A DNA stretch of 64,000 bases from Oxyruncus cristatus (lineage: Eukaryota > Chordata > Aves > Passeriformes > Cotingidae), in contig VXAY01006156.1 of assembly GCA_013399855.1 (NCBI GenBank), positions 310,001-374,000 of the forward strand, in the 5' to 3' direction. Of this stretch, positions 12,660-24,800 are shown piece after piece. Each line of letters starts with the position of its first letter. Position 1 is the stretch's first letter. The translations under genes were made by a program, and so were the position numbers. Below the pieces are notes generated by a model that was not told where the DNA came from, made no database searches, and saw nothing but the letters and a program-made list of their open reading frames with translations.

Positions 12660-12747
12660 TGTCATGGTTCAGCTACTTAGCCGGAATTTCACCTGGAGTT
12701 ACCCATTTTCTACCCCAGTACTGGGGGGAATGGGCTAAACCATGACA
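12660..12747. repeat. 88-bp TG...CA segment with 14-bp terminal inverted repeats
   Basis: The left end 'tgtcatggttcagc' (12660-12673) is the inverse of the right end 'gctaaaccatgaca' (12734-12747) with one mismatch. Inside lies a perfect 14-bp palindrome 'ccccagtactgggg' (12713-12726), flanked by a second pair of arms, cccatt (12702-12707) and aatggg (12729-12734). The immediate flanks are tgtgg on the left and ggtgg on the right, a possible 5-bp target duplication with one mismatch. It could be a mini-LTR, a MITE-like element, or the structured end of the adjoining LTR. Confidence 0.6.
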
Positions 12748-12792
12748 GGTGGTGATGGCTGGAGAAGAGAAAGAGAAGACACTGTGCCTCTC

Positions 12793-12801
12793 TATTTATA
12801 T
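12793..12801 (-). promoter_or_regulatory. TATA-like box of the minus-strand LTR-like block
   Basis: The minus strand reads 'atataaata' directly after GC-rich sequence and before a pyrimidine-rich stretch, a usual arrangement for an LTR core promoter. It is inferred from motif and context only. Confidence 0.45.
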
Positions 12802-13030
12802 GTTCTGGCCAGCGTGGCCACCCCTCCCAGGCGGGACACCCGGCTCGGTGACCACTCAGTGCCCTCCAGGCCTGAGTGAGGGATGGTGCAGCTGATCAGA
12901 GGCTCCAGGGGTGTGGTGTGGGCAGGCTCCAGGTGGGGCCTTTGTGTGTTCTGCTATGGCTGCTGTGAGGCTGCAGGGCTGGCCGTGTGGCTGCTGACCT
13001 GGCCCCTCCACCAGCACACACAGTTTGATT

Positions 13031-15682
13031 GATTCAACACAATAATAACATAATCTAGTGAGATAGGAATCCAGTCTCTCTCAGCACCTAAAGTTGTTTA
13101 AGAGGTCATGATTAAGGCTGTACAAATAGAGGGCTTGTGGGGTAAGGTAGTTGGATCAAATCAAATTAGCTTACAAGCTTCTATGATGCAAAACATTAAA
13201 ATCCTGTTTTATTTGTACTGATGTAAGCAAGTGACAGCTTGATACAAAAAAACCCCCATAAATCTAAGTAAGGTAGTGTTTAGTTCCTCAGTTTCCAAAT
13301 CCTGTATTAATGTTTGTATTCTGCATCCATGGAACTTCTCTCAATGGTACATATTATGTGAAGATTTGTAAACTGTAAGAAATTGGCAAAATACATTTTA
13401 CCTTAGCAAAAAATGGTTGTTAGCATTAAAGAGCATGTCAAAAATTGTTGATTAACAAGTCAATCAGAAAAATCGGTTTTCTAGATGGAAAACTTAGTGT
13501 TTTCCTCTCCCCTAGGCTATTCATTTTCTGGTACTCAGAAAAGCTGAGTTGACAATAATTCATACAAAATCTTTTTATTATTCTTATTGAAATATCTTTT
13601 AGTGGGCAAGAATTTAAATGTTTTGAAGCCAATCGTGGATTTAGAGATATGTTTTTGAATGTTGTTAATACGTCCTGACTTTAAACATTGCTTAGGTGTT
13701 GATGCAGAAGCCCTAACTAGGACTTAAGACAGCTGGTGATGTATAGAGCTGTTGCAGGAAGCTGCTGACAAACAGCTTTGGGGAGCTGGAAGAGAGTAGT
13801 CCGGCTGCAGCCAGAACAGGCTTTGCTCTTACGTGATGTGTAAAGAAGTTGTGGGTAGGCAGTGCTGGCTGTTGCACAAGGGTTTGGGAAGGGAAAGTTG
13901 CAGTGTGGGAATTAAAGGTAATCTTGGCACCTGGGACATAATCTAAAATGTTCAGAGTAGATCAGCGGCATATCGAAGGCTCCTTGAAAAGTTTTGAGTT
14001 CTGTAAAATTTCTCTTATTTCCTATGTCTCTTCTGATATTATGTATCACAGACTTAGCAGGCTGATTATCTGCTTTATTTTGCATTTAGGTTTTAGTTGC
14101 CTTCCAATGTATAATGTTGAGAGAAAAAAGCTTGGGTTAACTGAAGACATCTGGGAAATGGGAGACACAGAGAACTCTTGTGATCTGTTTCCCTTGTGAA
14201 AAGGGGCATCCATTAAAAAGGAGAGAAAGGTAACAGTTACATTTGCCAATACAGATATAGCTAGAGAGGTGCTAAGAATGAAGAATAATAAACGTATGCA
14301 GAACCATGTGAAATTACTTTCTGCTCACCCAGACCAACAGATACTGAAGATGCACATCCTCTTTAGCTGCAGACGTCACTCGTAAGGATCTGAGGGACAG
14401 AGCTGCAGTAGTTTAAGATAGCTGCTCCCAGTGTGCATTATTTCTAGATCCATTTAATTCCTGGCAAGAATAGAATCGACCCAGATTTCTAAATAATATG
14501 TAGATGTAAGATAATTTAGTTATGCTGTTTGCAATTTTAATTAGGAAACTGTTTTTCTTATTTGGGTCATATGTTCCATTGAAATAGGAAATGGTCACTT
14601 AATACAAGTGTCTCAAGAAGCTTGAGCCTAGAGCTAGTTCTCAGTAAAGTACTATCTTTAAATTATAACAAGTGGTTTTTGCTAAGATTAAGCATTCAAT
14701 TTTAGGAAACTTTTAAAATTAATTTCAGTATTTATTTGGACTCACATGAAGATGCACACACATAAATACACCATCTGGCTGTATGACTATACTGTGGCAA
14801 AGGAAGTTCGCTTGAGGTGGGCAGAATAGTTTCCTATTATGCTTTCATAGTAATTTAACACAGGCTAAAATTTCAATAAATACATGTGAGCCACCTGGGT
14901 AGCCACAAGTGATATCTACTAAATTGGAATGAAGTTGCTTGATAAGAGGAGTAAAAGGCAAAAGAAAAATAAAGAGCAAAGTTTGAAGGCACAGTAGAAC
15001 ACTTTCTATTTATTCCTGTGTTTTCTTGACTTTTGTTCCTTTAGGATAGCTGAAGCAATTCAGTTTCATTGTTCCCTGAGTATTTCATGAATATTTCAGT
15101 TCCAAATGGTTGAATGTTGTTTTTATTAGTGCCTTTAGATTGCAGCACAAATATATTTTCCTGCAAGTGGCTGAGATTTGGAATTAGGGAATATCTGTGG
15201 CATGAGGTAATAAACAAAAATAAATGCATAGTGTAGAGTTCAATACAGTTGTAACAATTGAATGCTTCTTACAGTTCACACTCACAGACTTGGGACTTGA
15301 CTGAATGTACCTTTTATTTTATATTTTAATATTAATTTCTTGCCAATAACAGTCTGCTTCTCTCACCCTGAAAAGTCATCAGACTGTAAGAAACAGACAA
15401 TCCTTATACTCTGTTTCTTTTTATCTTTCCAGTGCAGTTTTCTTTTTTGCTTTTTCAGCTGTCCTCAGTGTTCCACTGAACATCCTTGAAAAGAGCAGTT
15501 GTGCTGAGCCATTAGCAAGGAACATTTGTAAAACATATTTGTCATGCATGAGTATGGTTATTTTTCTGTGATTGATAGTGTATTGTGGGCACACAGATCA
15601 GCCCCCTGTCCCAGTGAGATACTAGGTAAAAAAGAGAAAAGAGGGAGATCTATTATATATCTGATATAGACCGGTCAATTTG
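13031..15682. other. non-coding stretch with one GC-richer patch
   Basis: Mostly AT-rich. A patch at about 13,720-13,930 is richer in G and C and contains repeated 'agctg' and 'gctgttgca' words, but no family was recognised. Short frames (13438-13632, 13948-14199, 14046-14249, 14413-14598, 15041-15229) lack domains and overlap on both strands. Confidence 0.5.
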
Positions 15683-16658
15683 TCATAGAATCATAGAATC
15701 AGATGGGTTGGAAAGGCCCTCTGAGATCACCAAGTCCAACCCTTGATCCAATACCACCGCGGTTACTAGACTATGGCACTAAGTGCCACGTCCAGCCTCA
15801 TCTTAAAAACCTCTAGGGATGGAGAATCCACCACTTCCCTGGGCAGCCCATTCCAATGGCTGATTACCCTCTCTGGAAAGAATTTCTTTCTAATATCCAA
15901 CCTAAACCTCCCCTGGCACAGCTTAAGGCCATGCCCTCTTGTCTTCCTGCTGGTTGCCTGGGAGAAGAGACCAACCCCCACCTGGCTCCACCCTCCTCTC
16001 AGGGAGTTGTAGAGAGCGATGAGGTCTCCCCTGAGCCTTCTCTTCTCCAGGCTAAACAACCCCAGCTCTCTCAGCCTCTCCTCATAGGACTTGTGCTCCA
16101 GTCCCGTCACCAGCCTCGTTGCTCTTCTCTGCACCTGCTCCAGCACCTCAATATCCCTCCTGAACTGAGGGGCCCAGAACTGGACACAGCACTCCAGGTG
16201 TGGCCTCACCAGCACTGAGTACAGGGGCAGAATCACTTCCCTGTTCCTGCTGGCCACACTGTTCCTGATCCAGGCCAGGATGTCATTGGCCTTCTTGACC
16301 ACCTGGGCACACTCTGGCTCATGTTCAGCTTCCTGTCCATCCAAACTCCCAGATCCCTTTCTGCCTGGCTGCTCTCCAGCCACTCTGTCCCAGCCTGTAG
16401 CGCTGCAGGGGGTTGTTGTGGCCAAAGTGCAGGACCCGGCACTTGGCCTTGTTGAACCTCATCCCGTTGGAATCAGCCCAGCTCTCCAGTCTGTCCAGGG
16501 CCCTCTGCAGAGCCCTCCTGCCTTCCAGCTGATTGACACCCCCCCCTCCCCAGCTTGGTATCATCTGCAAATTTACTAATGGTGCACTCTATCCTCTCAT
16601 CTAAATCATCGATAAAGATATTAAACAGAACTGGGCCCAACACTGATCCCTGGGGGAT
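15683..16658 (-). mobile_element. CR1 retrotransposon, 5'-truncated, about 1 kb (minus strand)
   Basis: The best preserved CR1 in the window. The plus strand opens with inverted octamers (tcatagaatcatagaatc), the 3' terminus. It ends near 16658, where similarity stops after 'actgatccctgggggat', the antisense of the P-Q-G-S-V-L-G motif of the reverse transcriptase. The element therefore keeps the 3' untranslated end and the C-terminal part of ORF2. No clear target-site duplication is seen, which is normal for CR1. The plus-strand frames at 15773-16012, 15856-16218 and 16280-16579 are antisense shadows. Confidence 0.97.
15766..16655 (-). pseudogene. CR1 ORF2 remnant: C-terminal reverse transcriptase region, frameshifted
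   Basis: In CR1, ORF2 encodes an endonuclease-reverse transcriptase that copies element RNA at a nicked chromosomal target. Only the end of the reverse transcriptase and the following C-terminal region survive here. On the minus strand it begins with P-Q-G-S-V-L-G-P and the catalytic F-A-D-D box (about 16,600-16,565). The reading frame then shifts near a run of eight C (plus strand 16539-16546), again near 16,390, and again near 16,300. After that an uninterrupted frame runs to the stop at 15766, with recognisable CR1 words such as [40 protein letters not shown] and [20 protein letters not shown]. It ends [13 protein letters not shown]. Three frame changes and the missing N-terminal half make it non-functional. 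I am sure of the family; the exact frameshift positions are approximate. Confidence 0.93.
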
Positions 16659-19600
16659 GCATAGTTTTCTTTTTATAATTTTTCTTTTGATAATTAATTA
16701 TTATCTTTTCTTATTTGTGAAGTTGGTGTGGTTTGGTTCTTTTATAACTAAGGCAGAAAAGAGTCCTCAGACAGTCCCTCTGGTCAGGTTTCCTGTGATG
16801 CCTTAAGATAAATGGATGGCAAAAATCAGATTTTGATTTCTAAAGAAGCCTATTTTGAAATATTTTTCATTGATAATGAAAGGCAGGATGTTCCAAGGAA
16901 CAAAATCCCTTTTATGATGCAGTCTGGTAGAATTTAGGCTGGAACAGTTTGTTAGGTACTGGCATCTAGTCTAAATAATCAGGTTATACAAATAAGGAGA
17001 AGATTCCAAAGGAATGGTTTTAGCACTGGAAATGTCAGGTAATGACAAGACTCAGAGGCCAGAAACTGATAGATATCATTCCAGCATCCAGAGATATCTG
17101 TGTTTCTTCTGGAATTTCTTCTGAGTCAATAGAATGTAATTATGTTGATTTTGGATCACCTAGCTTGTTGTGTTGACCTTGATTCCCTTTGGGGTTTGTG
17201 TCTGATTCCAAGAAATTAGAACACTTTGGTTTGGGAGTAGGATAAGGTATTTCATGAGTCTCCCATGAGATTTATTCCTCTGCAGTAAACAATCTTCACC
17301 CACCTTCCCAATCTTTTCTTTTGCATAATGTAGTGGCCCTAGGGATACATCACACTAATCTACCAAGTAGCATCCGATGGAAAATCAGAACTACTTTCGC
17401 AGTATCTCTGTCACCAAGAAGTAAAAATTATGCAGGTTAATATATGCATGCATAAGCTAATTCTTTAGGAAAAGGGCCTTAAGCTATAGGTATAAAAAAG
17501 AACATCAATGGAATATTGTTACTGGTAATCAAATCAGATGTCTCTGAAGGGTGTCCAGCCATATCCATTGGAGAGAACATAATTCTTTCCTCATTTTCTT
17601 TGCTGGCACAAGCAGCAGTCTGCTGATTTTCACATAATTAAGAATTGCATGATGAAGGCAACAGGCATATTATTTGATAGAAAGGCTAAGATGAGGGTGC
17701 CAGCTAAGTCTGGAAGATTCTGTAATTTGATGTGACTGCTGTCAGGAGCACAAACTTGCTGAAATTAGGTCTACTGGCTACCACCAGAGTAGCTGATGAA
17801 GTGAAAAATGTACAAAATGTAGATCAGTTTCCTGAAGTCACTGACTGTATATTTTCATACAACACTCCAGGGCTAAGAATTAGTGTTAACCTTCTGTGTA
17901 CCAAAGCTGACAATTTGCATTTGATGAAATTTGAAAGCTTCAATAGCTTTAGCTGTTTTGGATCCTGACTGCCAAAACCAAAGCACAGATTTACACCTTG
18001 CTTGGTTCTTTGCATCATTTATTGATCTGTCAGAGCTGTAGTCAGAGCACACTCAACTGACAGCTAACCAGAGATCAAAAGAATATGATTTTGCAGAATA
18101 TTTGCAATCACTTAGAACATTTTATGCATCTAATCATTGTCAGAGGAGATGTAGGGAGAAAATATCTGATGCAGTGGGATATCTAATAATCACTCTTGAA
18201 CAGAAAGATCTGCCATATTCTTCTCCCCTCCTCTGGCATACATGAACCAGAGCGGAGTCTGGAGGCCTGTAGACCCAGCTGCTAATTTCTGTGCAATTCT
18301 GTGGTGATTTATAAGACTGTTTGTTTTCTGAAACTCCATGTAGGTGATTCCTTCAGCCAGGGAAGAAGAGAGACATCAGCATGAAAAGGCTACCACTGCT
18401 TCAAGAAGCTATGAGCGGATGGCAAAAAAAATTGGAATACAGACTGGAAAAGTAGAGTAAACTGTCCATTAATCACCTAATTACTAATCCTCTGAGCCAC
18501 ATATGACTATAGGCTTAATGAAGGCGATGAAATGTGTGCAATTTGTATCTAAGGTAATTACAGGGACACTGCAATTTTAAAAAAATATTAATTTTATTAA
18601 TCTTAGGAATGTGAGTGCAGAGAGAAAATTTGTAGAACCAAAGCAATGGCAAATGGGACCGATAAAAATACATTAATGTCATTTAAATTAGTGCAAATGT
18701 TTGTTTTATGAAGCTCTATTAAAATTCATTTGCAAAGTATCTACTGAAGCTAAAACTGCTATGTGGGTATGTGCATGTGTAAAACAGAAACATGAGACTT
18801 AAATGTTTGTAATATATCTGATTTACTGGTAGCTGGATACTGGAATGTGATTTACTATTGCAATCTCATGCAGTTGCATGGATCAGCTACCTACCATTGA
18901 GGCATAGATATTTTAAAACATTTATTTTTCAGTTATCACTTCACTTGCAAATTATGAAAGTAGGTCATTACAGCTATCTTTTACTCTTCTTTTTTCCCTT
19001 TTCTTGTTCTTTTTTGTTTTTTTTTTTTCTTTCTTTTTTTGGTCTGATTTTTGTCCTCTGAATCAGTGTTTATTTAGGCTAGACTTTACTGTGTTCTCTC
19101 AATCTATGAATTATTAGGCATGCACATATATTAAGTATGCATGAATTACTAGACTTTACAGGGACAACACAACTTTAGTACAAGTGCCAAACTTTCTGTT
19201 TGGGGCGCCAAAAAAATTTTAATCACAAATATCTCTCCCCTCTGTCTTCAAAATCTAGAAAAAAACATAAAACCAGACAGATATGTCTGTATTCTGCTAG
19301 ATTTTTGACCAAGTTTTGAGGGATGATGTAGTTTCCCAAAAGGGAAGGCAGTACCACTGAACTTCACTGAGCTGCACCTTTGCTGTCACTCTACATGACA
19401 GATCCCCATTCTAGAGGTAGGTCCTTTTATAACTTTTGAGAGGATAATAGTTAGGTCCACACTTTAGTTTACTCCCTTCACTATTGTAAAACAAAAATCA
19501 TTCTTGATGATGGAAAAATAACTAATGGAGGGCAAAAAAGGGAAAATCCATCAAAGGCAGTTATGTGACTGCTTATCAAAAGTATTGACCAGGGCTTTCT

Positions 19601-20298
19601 GGTCAGAACTGTCTTTCCCGTTATTCAGTTGTCTTAGAACTCACTGCAATCTGCTACTAATTAGAAGCTTCCCTGCTGTTCCTTTATCGTTCTTCAAGAA
19701 GTTACTCATCTGCTCACTTCTCATGGGTTTTCTTCTGATCTTTATTTCCTGTTTGCTTATTATCATTGATCAGCTTGTTTCCTGACTAACAGATAACTGC
19801 AGTTGCAAATCACATCTCTTCTGTAGTTTGTTTTTTTGGCATACCAGTCTCTTAACGTGGGAAGGAATTAAAGAGAGCTTCCTAATTGAAACAAATTGTT
19901 TTAGCAACACAGTTCATTTGCACAGGATCCTGTAGAGAAAGCACGAGAGACTCCAATACACAAGGCATGTATATAATACTCGCCTTAGTCATGGCTAGAG
20001 TTTTGGGAACTTTATGCATCTAAAACTAAAGTTTACTTGGGTTTTATGGTCTGATGTTGAGTTTCTTTAGAGCCTTAACTGATTTGTAACAAAGAAGATT
20101 TACTTTACCACTGAGACCGACAAACAAATTTTTTAACCAAGGTAAGTATCAGTGAGACAGGTACCCCTCTCTTAAACTTGGGAAATTTGGGTCATTGAAA
20201 TCCTGTTTTCTATATGGTTGTCAACATCCAAACCCTGCTCTAGAGAAACCTGGTTGTCCTGTATTGAATGTTAAACTTTTAACAATATCATTGTAGTT
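16659..20298. other. non-coding stretch
   Basis: No gene or transposon was recognised. It holds a T-rich patch at about 18,980-19,045 and a TAATTA-containing segment at 18,470-18,490. Frames at 17732-17968, 17824-18018, 18858-19061 and 19525-19785 are short and domain-free; the 18858 frame ends in a T-run-encoded F/L stretch. Confidence 0.5.
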
Positions 20299-20720
20299 GT
20301 GCTGGTTTAAGGATAGATAAGGTAGTGTTTGTAGGGAGAACTGTCCTCTTGCATTGTGCCAAGTGATATAGCTGAGGAAAAACGGAGTGCTACAGGGATT
20401 TTTAATCCCTTGCAGTAACAGCAGAACAGAGAGAACTAAAAAGAAAGAAAGTCGAGCTTGGATTTTCTTCTTGAGGGAGGGAGAAAAAAAAAAAAAAAGT
20501 ACTTTTATCCTCTTTTATCCATTATTGTGTAAGTAATGTGTACAGAGGCTAAACAGACCACTGATAATTTTGAATGGAGCAATGTCTAACAGCTATTCCC
20601 AGAGAATCCACCTGAAAAGAACTACTTTGGAGAAAATCTGGACAGCGGTGTATCCTCACTCAGGCAGATTAAACTCCCCAGTGCATAAGACTGTTGTGTA
20701 GGAGTAACACTCAAAATTTT
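20299..20720 (+). mobile_element. possible old LTR (plus strand)
   Basis: The block starts with 'tgtgctggtttaagg', a word reminiscent of the left end of several avian ERVL-type LTRs. It continues with G/A-rich sequence unlike the flanks, including a run of 15 A at 20484-20498. I cannot place the right end or find a matching CA terminus, and no polyadenylation signal stands out. A weak call from recall of the family's left-end wording. Confidence 0.35.
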
Positions 20721-21756
20721 GTTCTAAAGATATACCTAAAGAAACTAGCAAATAATCTGCTTTGAAATAGTACCTGAAATAGGGTAGCAATTATTCCAGT
20801 TCTCTCACTGGCCTGAATATACTACAGACACAGCAAGGCACTTGAGAAATATAGACTTATATTGAATCTGTTTGACTTTCCAAATCTTTCAACTGCATTT
20901 ATCTGCAACATACAACTAATTCTGAGATGCTGGATATTGTGTAGGTTTAGTATTAGAGTATCAAAACGTCCTTTTGAAGTGCAAAGGGTTATTTGTAAAG
21001 CCTCAGTGATGAAACACTTTATCAAAGAATATAGGAGTGACAAAACTAAGAGAGTTTAGATTTCACTTTCCCTATAGAAAGAAAGCAAACTGCCAAGAAG
21101 AGTAGGAAACAAATATAACTACCTGCAGTATATTATAAAAGGTCTGATATTTTGATATGCTTGTCTTTGATCTGTGCCTCAAATAAAGATCAATTTACTA
21201 AAAGTAACAGATATCCTAAATTTGCATACCTGAATAGTCACGTGGCATGCATTTAAAAGAGATTCAGCTCCAAAGGCTTCACTGTGTGTCTCTGTAAAGA
21301 CTACCTAATACTTTGCATTTCTGTTTATGTTTCTGAATTAAGCAGATAACAGCTATTTCCAGCTTTCTAATTTGTCACAGTAGAAACTATAAAAAAAGCT
21401 AAAAAACAATTCTCAGTTACCCACATGGCCTCAAACCATTATATAAAACTTCCAAATCTAAACACTGTGCCAAGATCAATCCTCTCAAAGAATAAAAAAA
21501 ATAGGTAATTTTTAAAAAATTATTATTATTATTTTATTGCATTTGAGATGTTTCACTCTTTCACTAGTCCATCTACAGTCTTTTACAAATTTTCTCTGAT
21601 GCTATTTAAAACAAGGCCGAGTATCAAAGGCAAGTTCCCACAGTTCAAACTCAGTAAAGCTGACATTCCAGAACTGAAATGATATCAGGGATCCCTGTCT
21701 CAGAACAAAGGCTATTGATGCACACCACTGTTAACTGGATTTTGTAAAGCTTTTAT
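20721..21756. other. non-coding spacer
   Basis: AT-rich. Two 65-73 codon frames on opposite strands at 20822-21059 overlap each other and show no domain. Nothing else was recognised. Confidence 0.5.
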
Positions 21757-21875
21757 AATTCCATAGAGTTTAAGGTCAAAGGGATTATTTCACCTAATTC
21801 AACCTCTTTTATATCACAGGCCTTTGTGTTTCATACTACCAGAGTCAGAAGATCTTAATTAGACTAAAGTATTTC
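21757..21875 (-). mobile_element. fossil CR1-like 3' end of an old amniote family (minus strand)
   Basis: The plus-strand run 'catagagtttaaggtcaaag', then 'ctaattcaacctc', 'atatcacaggcctttg' and 'agactaaagtatttc', follows the inverted 3' end of the older CR1 families best known from turtles and crocodilians. It differs clearly from the younger CR1 copies in this window. It is diverged and truncated; the right boundary is uncertain. Confidence 0.7.
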
Positions 21876-24800
21876 GTTCCTTAGGACACTGTGACAGCAG
21901 GGACCACAGAGATTTTGGTGTCATCAAGACCACCTGTCTTGGCAGGAAATTGCTTGGGTGAGATATACATACATGCTTTCAGCAGATACTTCACTGCAGT
22001 AATTCATCCCATTCAATAAACTGTGTCTTGCTTTGCCCAATTTACTGTTCTTCAGGCAGAACAAGTCCTCCATTCCCCCCAGGTAAAATTTAGCATCCAT
22101 ATGTAAAAGCTTCACCCAAGAAGATGACAGTGTTAAACTGTGATGCAGAAAACTGACAGTAATTCTTGTCTTTAATATGAAGTGTCATAGGCATATGAGA
22201 GTCTGTCAACCTTCATCTTATTAAAACCCATAAATGGAAAGGATGAACAGTAAGACTCATCAGCCCACAAATTCCAAGGCCAAAGGCAGCTCACACTTTG
22301 GGGGAGATATAGAGATGGTTTCTTTTTTAAACAACTCCAAACTCCAGCCAGCTTTCAAAAAGGTCCTAGCCATGTGGGCTGTGAGAAAGTACCCTCTTTC
22401 AATTTAAATACATATACATGTGAACAGAGCTATTTTCCTTTCCTCACCTATGCTAAACATTAATTTATGAAAACTTCTGAATATTTTGCCTTCTGTTCAC
22501 TCTGTAATTTTTTAAGTATTAGGTGTTGTCTTTAATTTTACGTCTTTTCTTAGATTACAACTATTTCACAAGGTGATTGATCTTTAGAAAATGATGAGAA
22601 AGACCACATAAAATATGTCTCTAGATCATAAATGTGTGACTGGGACAAAATCAAATATCTTATGCTTAGGAATGATTATAAGAAGTCAAGTAGCAATACT
22701 TTTTTTTTTTTTCTGGAATACTCTGCACTCTTTTAGCAATTTGGAGCTTAGAGGGGCTAAAGATATCATTTTTTATATCACAGTTTCCTGGCATTTACTT
22801 CCTTGAACTTCCCTAGTGGTTTTTTTTGGACCTATATAAACGTAAACTTAATAACCCACAAAAATCTTTAAGTTAAGAAGTTATCTCACTAAACTACAGT
22901 GTTGTTAAGAACCACTTCATTTTTTTGGTGACTTCTTACTAGTTTCATTTCATGCCTCTAGTTCTTAACCTATAACAAGCCTGAGAATTTTGTTTCTATT
23001 GCTAAAAAGCTGCTTTTCAGTAAAAAGTTTCAGAACAGTTTCTAACAATCAGACCCTTTCAGGTTAAAGATATGAAATTCAAGCATCTGAATTCTCTAGT
23101 CACCTTTATAAATGTGTTAGGAACCAGACTGACTAAAATTTTGTACCTCAGGGGCAGGAGGCACATGATTTTAATTAGAATAGAGATTGTGATGTTCTTT
23201 TGTACTTATATAAAATCAGAAACTTCTTTTTTCTTATATTCTGCAAAACATTTTCTGTAATGTAGGTGATTTGTTGTTAGATAACTATTAGCTGAAAGTA
23301 AGTTCTTAAGAACAGATTAAATTAGAGCTAAAGAAATACTGAGAAACAAGTATTTTGTGCTGATGAAGGGTCATAGAAATATACTATTTCTCTTTAGTCA
23401 TCTAAAACATACACATAGAAGCTATTGAAGACCCGATATAATTATACAACATTCTACTGTAAGAAAAAAAAGAAAACCCCTTCATCCATCGACAAGATTC
23501 CTTAATTGGCTTGGGATTCCTGGATAGAAGGATTGATCTTGCACAGCTGTTTGTAGCAATGCATGCCAAATATGTTTAGAATTGACAGAGATAAATGACA
23601 CTATAATTGACAATTTACTTTTCTTCTATATATTTTCTCAAGCTGGAAGATCAATTGGACGTCTCCAAAATGGGAGGGAAAAATAGATCTGTTTCTACTT
23701 CCAATTATTTTTATTCTGCATGAAACCTGTCACAGCTAAGACCAGATTGTCCAGTTTTAATATGGTTCACTCTCTTTCATCAAAATAACTTCTATTACAC
23801 TTTGTCAAAATAAATGACTCTGCTAAGGTGATTGGAGGCACGTATCTCAGTTTATTGCAAGCCTGGAAAACTGATTGTAGAGAAGTACTCAAGGAACTTA
23901 TTCACCTCAAATTAATCATGCAGACAAAAGTGAGGATGCTTCTATGGGCAAAAAAATGTTACCTCTTCATGGAAGTCTTTCTGAAATGGTAGTGATGCTG
24001 GGAATTCCAGAACAAAGACAGGCAGTCACCTTGCAGTGTTGCTATTGCTGGTCTTCTGGTAAGCAGTCTCGAGTGACTGGATTGCAGACCGGCTGGGTTG
24101 GAGATAGAAGGGCTGAATTAATGGCATATAGGGCATGTGATGGCAGGATAGTGGAGTGCAAACAGGCATGAACTTCGGGAATAAGACATAAAGCCTTTTC
24201 CTAAAGTATCAGTTGCCTCTACTTCCTTCATGATATCCTACTGTTCTCTAAAATGCCTCCCCTTTACTCACTCCTAATAAGTAGGCCATGTAGGCACCCT
24301 GACAACATACCTCTTTTCCCTAATTATCCAGTTGTAACTAACACATATGCTCTTGGTCCAACACTGACCTGCAAATGAAGCTGAAAAGCAGAGTTAATGA
24401 TTTTGTCTTTCCAGAAAAAAGAATGAAGAATTTCCTTTTCCTCTCTACATGCCCTTTCCATACTTTGGAGGAGGAAAGATACACGTGATGAAAGTCTACG
24501 TGGGGAAGGTGAATTGTTTTGTAGACACAAACAGTGATTGTGCCTCGGCTTCCAAAGAATCTGTGTTTGTACATGCGTGTGTGGGTGTGCACGGGGATGT
24601 ACGCATGGCTGCATGCATAAAGGGAACAGACACGAGCTTGAGAGGTTAATGGTAAGTAGGGGATATTTTGAGGGTTGTGCATTTAACTCAAGAATTGACA
24701 AAAATATAGAAGGGAAAAGGTGATTGATGTGGACAGTTAACAGGAGCAAAGAGGAGACTGCAAGAAAGCCATCCAGAGAAAAAAGGAAGAAAATTAGGTA

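Larger units (their letters stand above)
12660..13030 (-). mobile_element. GC-rich LTR-like block (minus strand) ending in an inverted-repeat segment
   Basis: Read on the minus strand, a GC-rich region (13030 down to about 12820) leads to a strong TATA-like box 'atataaata' at 12801-12793. A pyrimidine-rich stretch (tctctttctcttctcc) follows, then an 88-bp TG...CA segment at 12747-12660. This order resembles U3, promoter and downstream part of an avian endogenous-retrovirus LTR. No AATAAA was seen downstream, so the element is either truncated or of another kind. No coding motif is present. The ends are approximate, apart from the 12660 terminus. Confidence 0.5.

Noticed and set aside
15773..16579. 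Plus-strand frames of 79-120 codons
   Set aside because: They are antisense to the minus-strand CR1 ORF2 and translate to proline/serine-rich sequence without domains.
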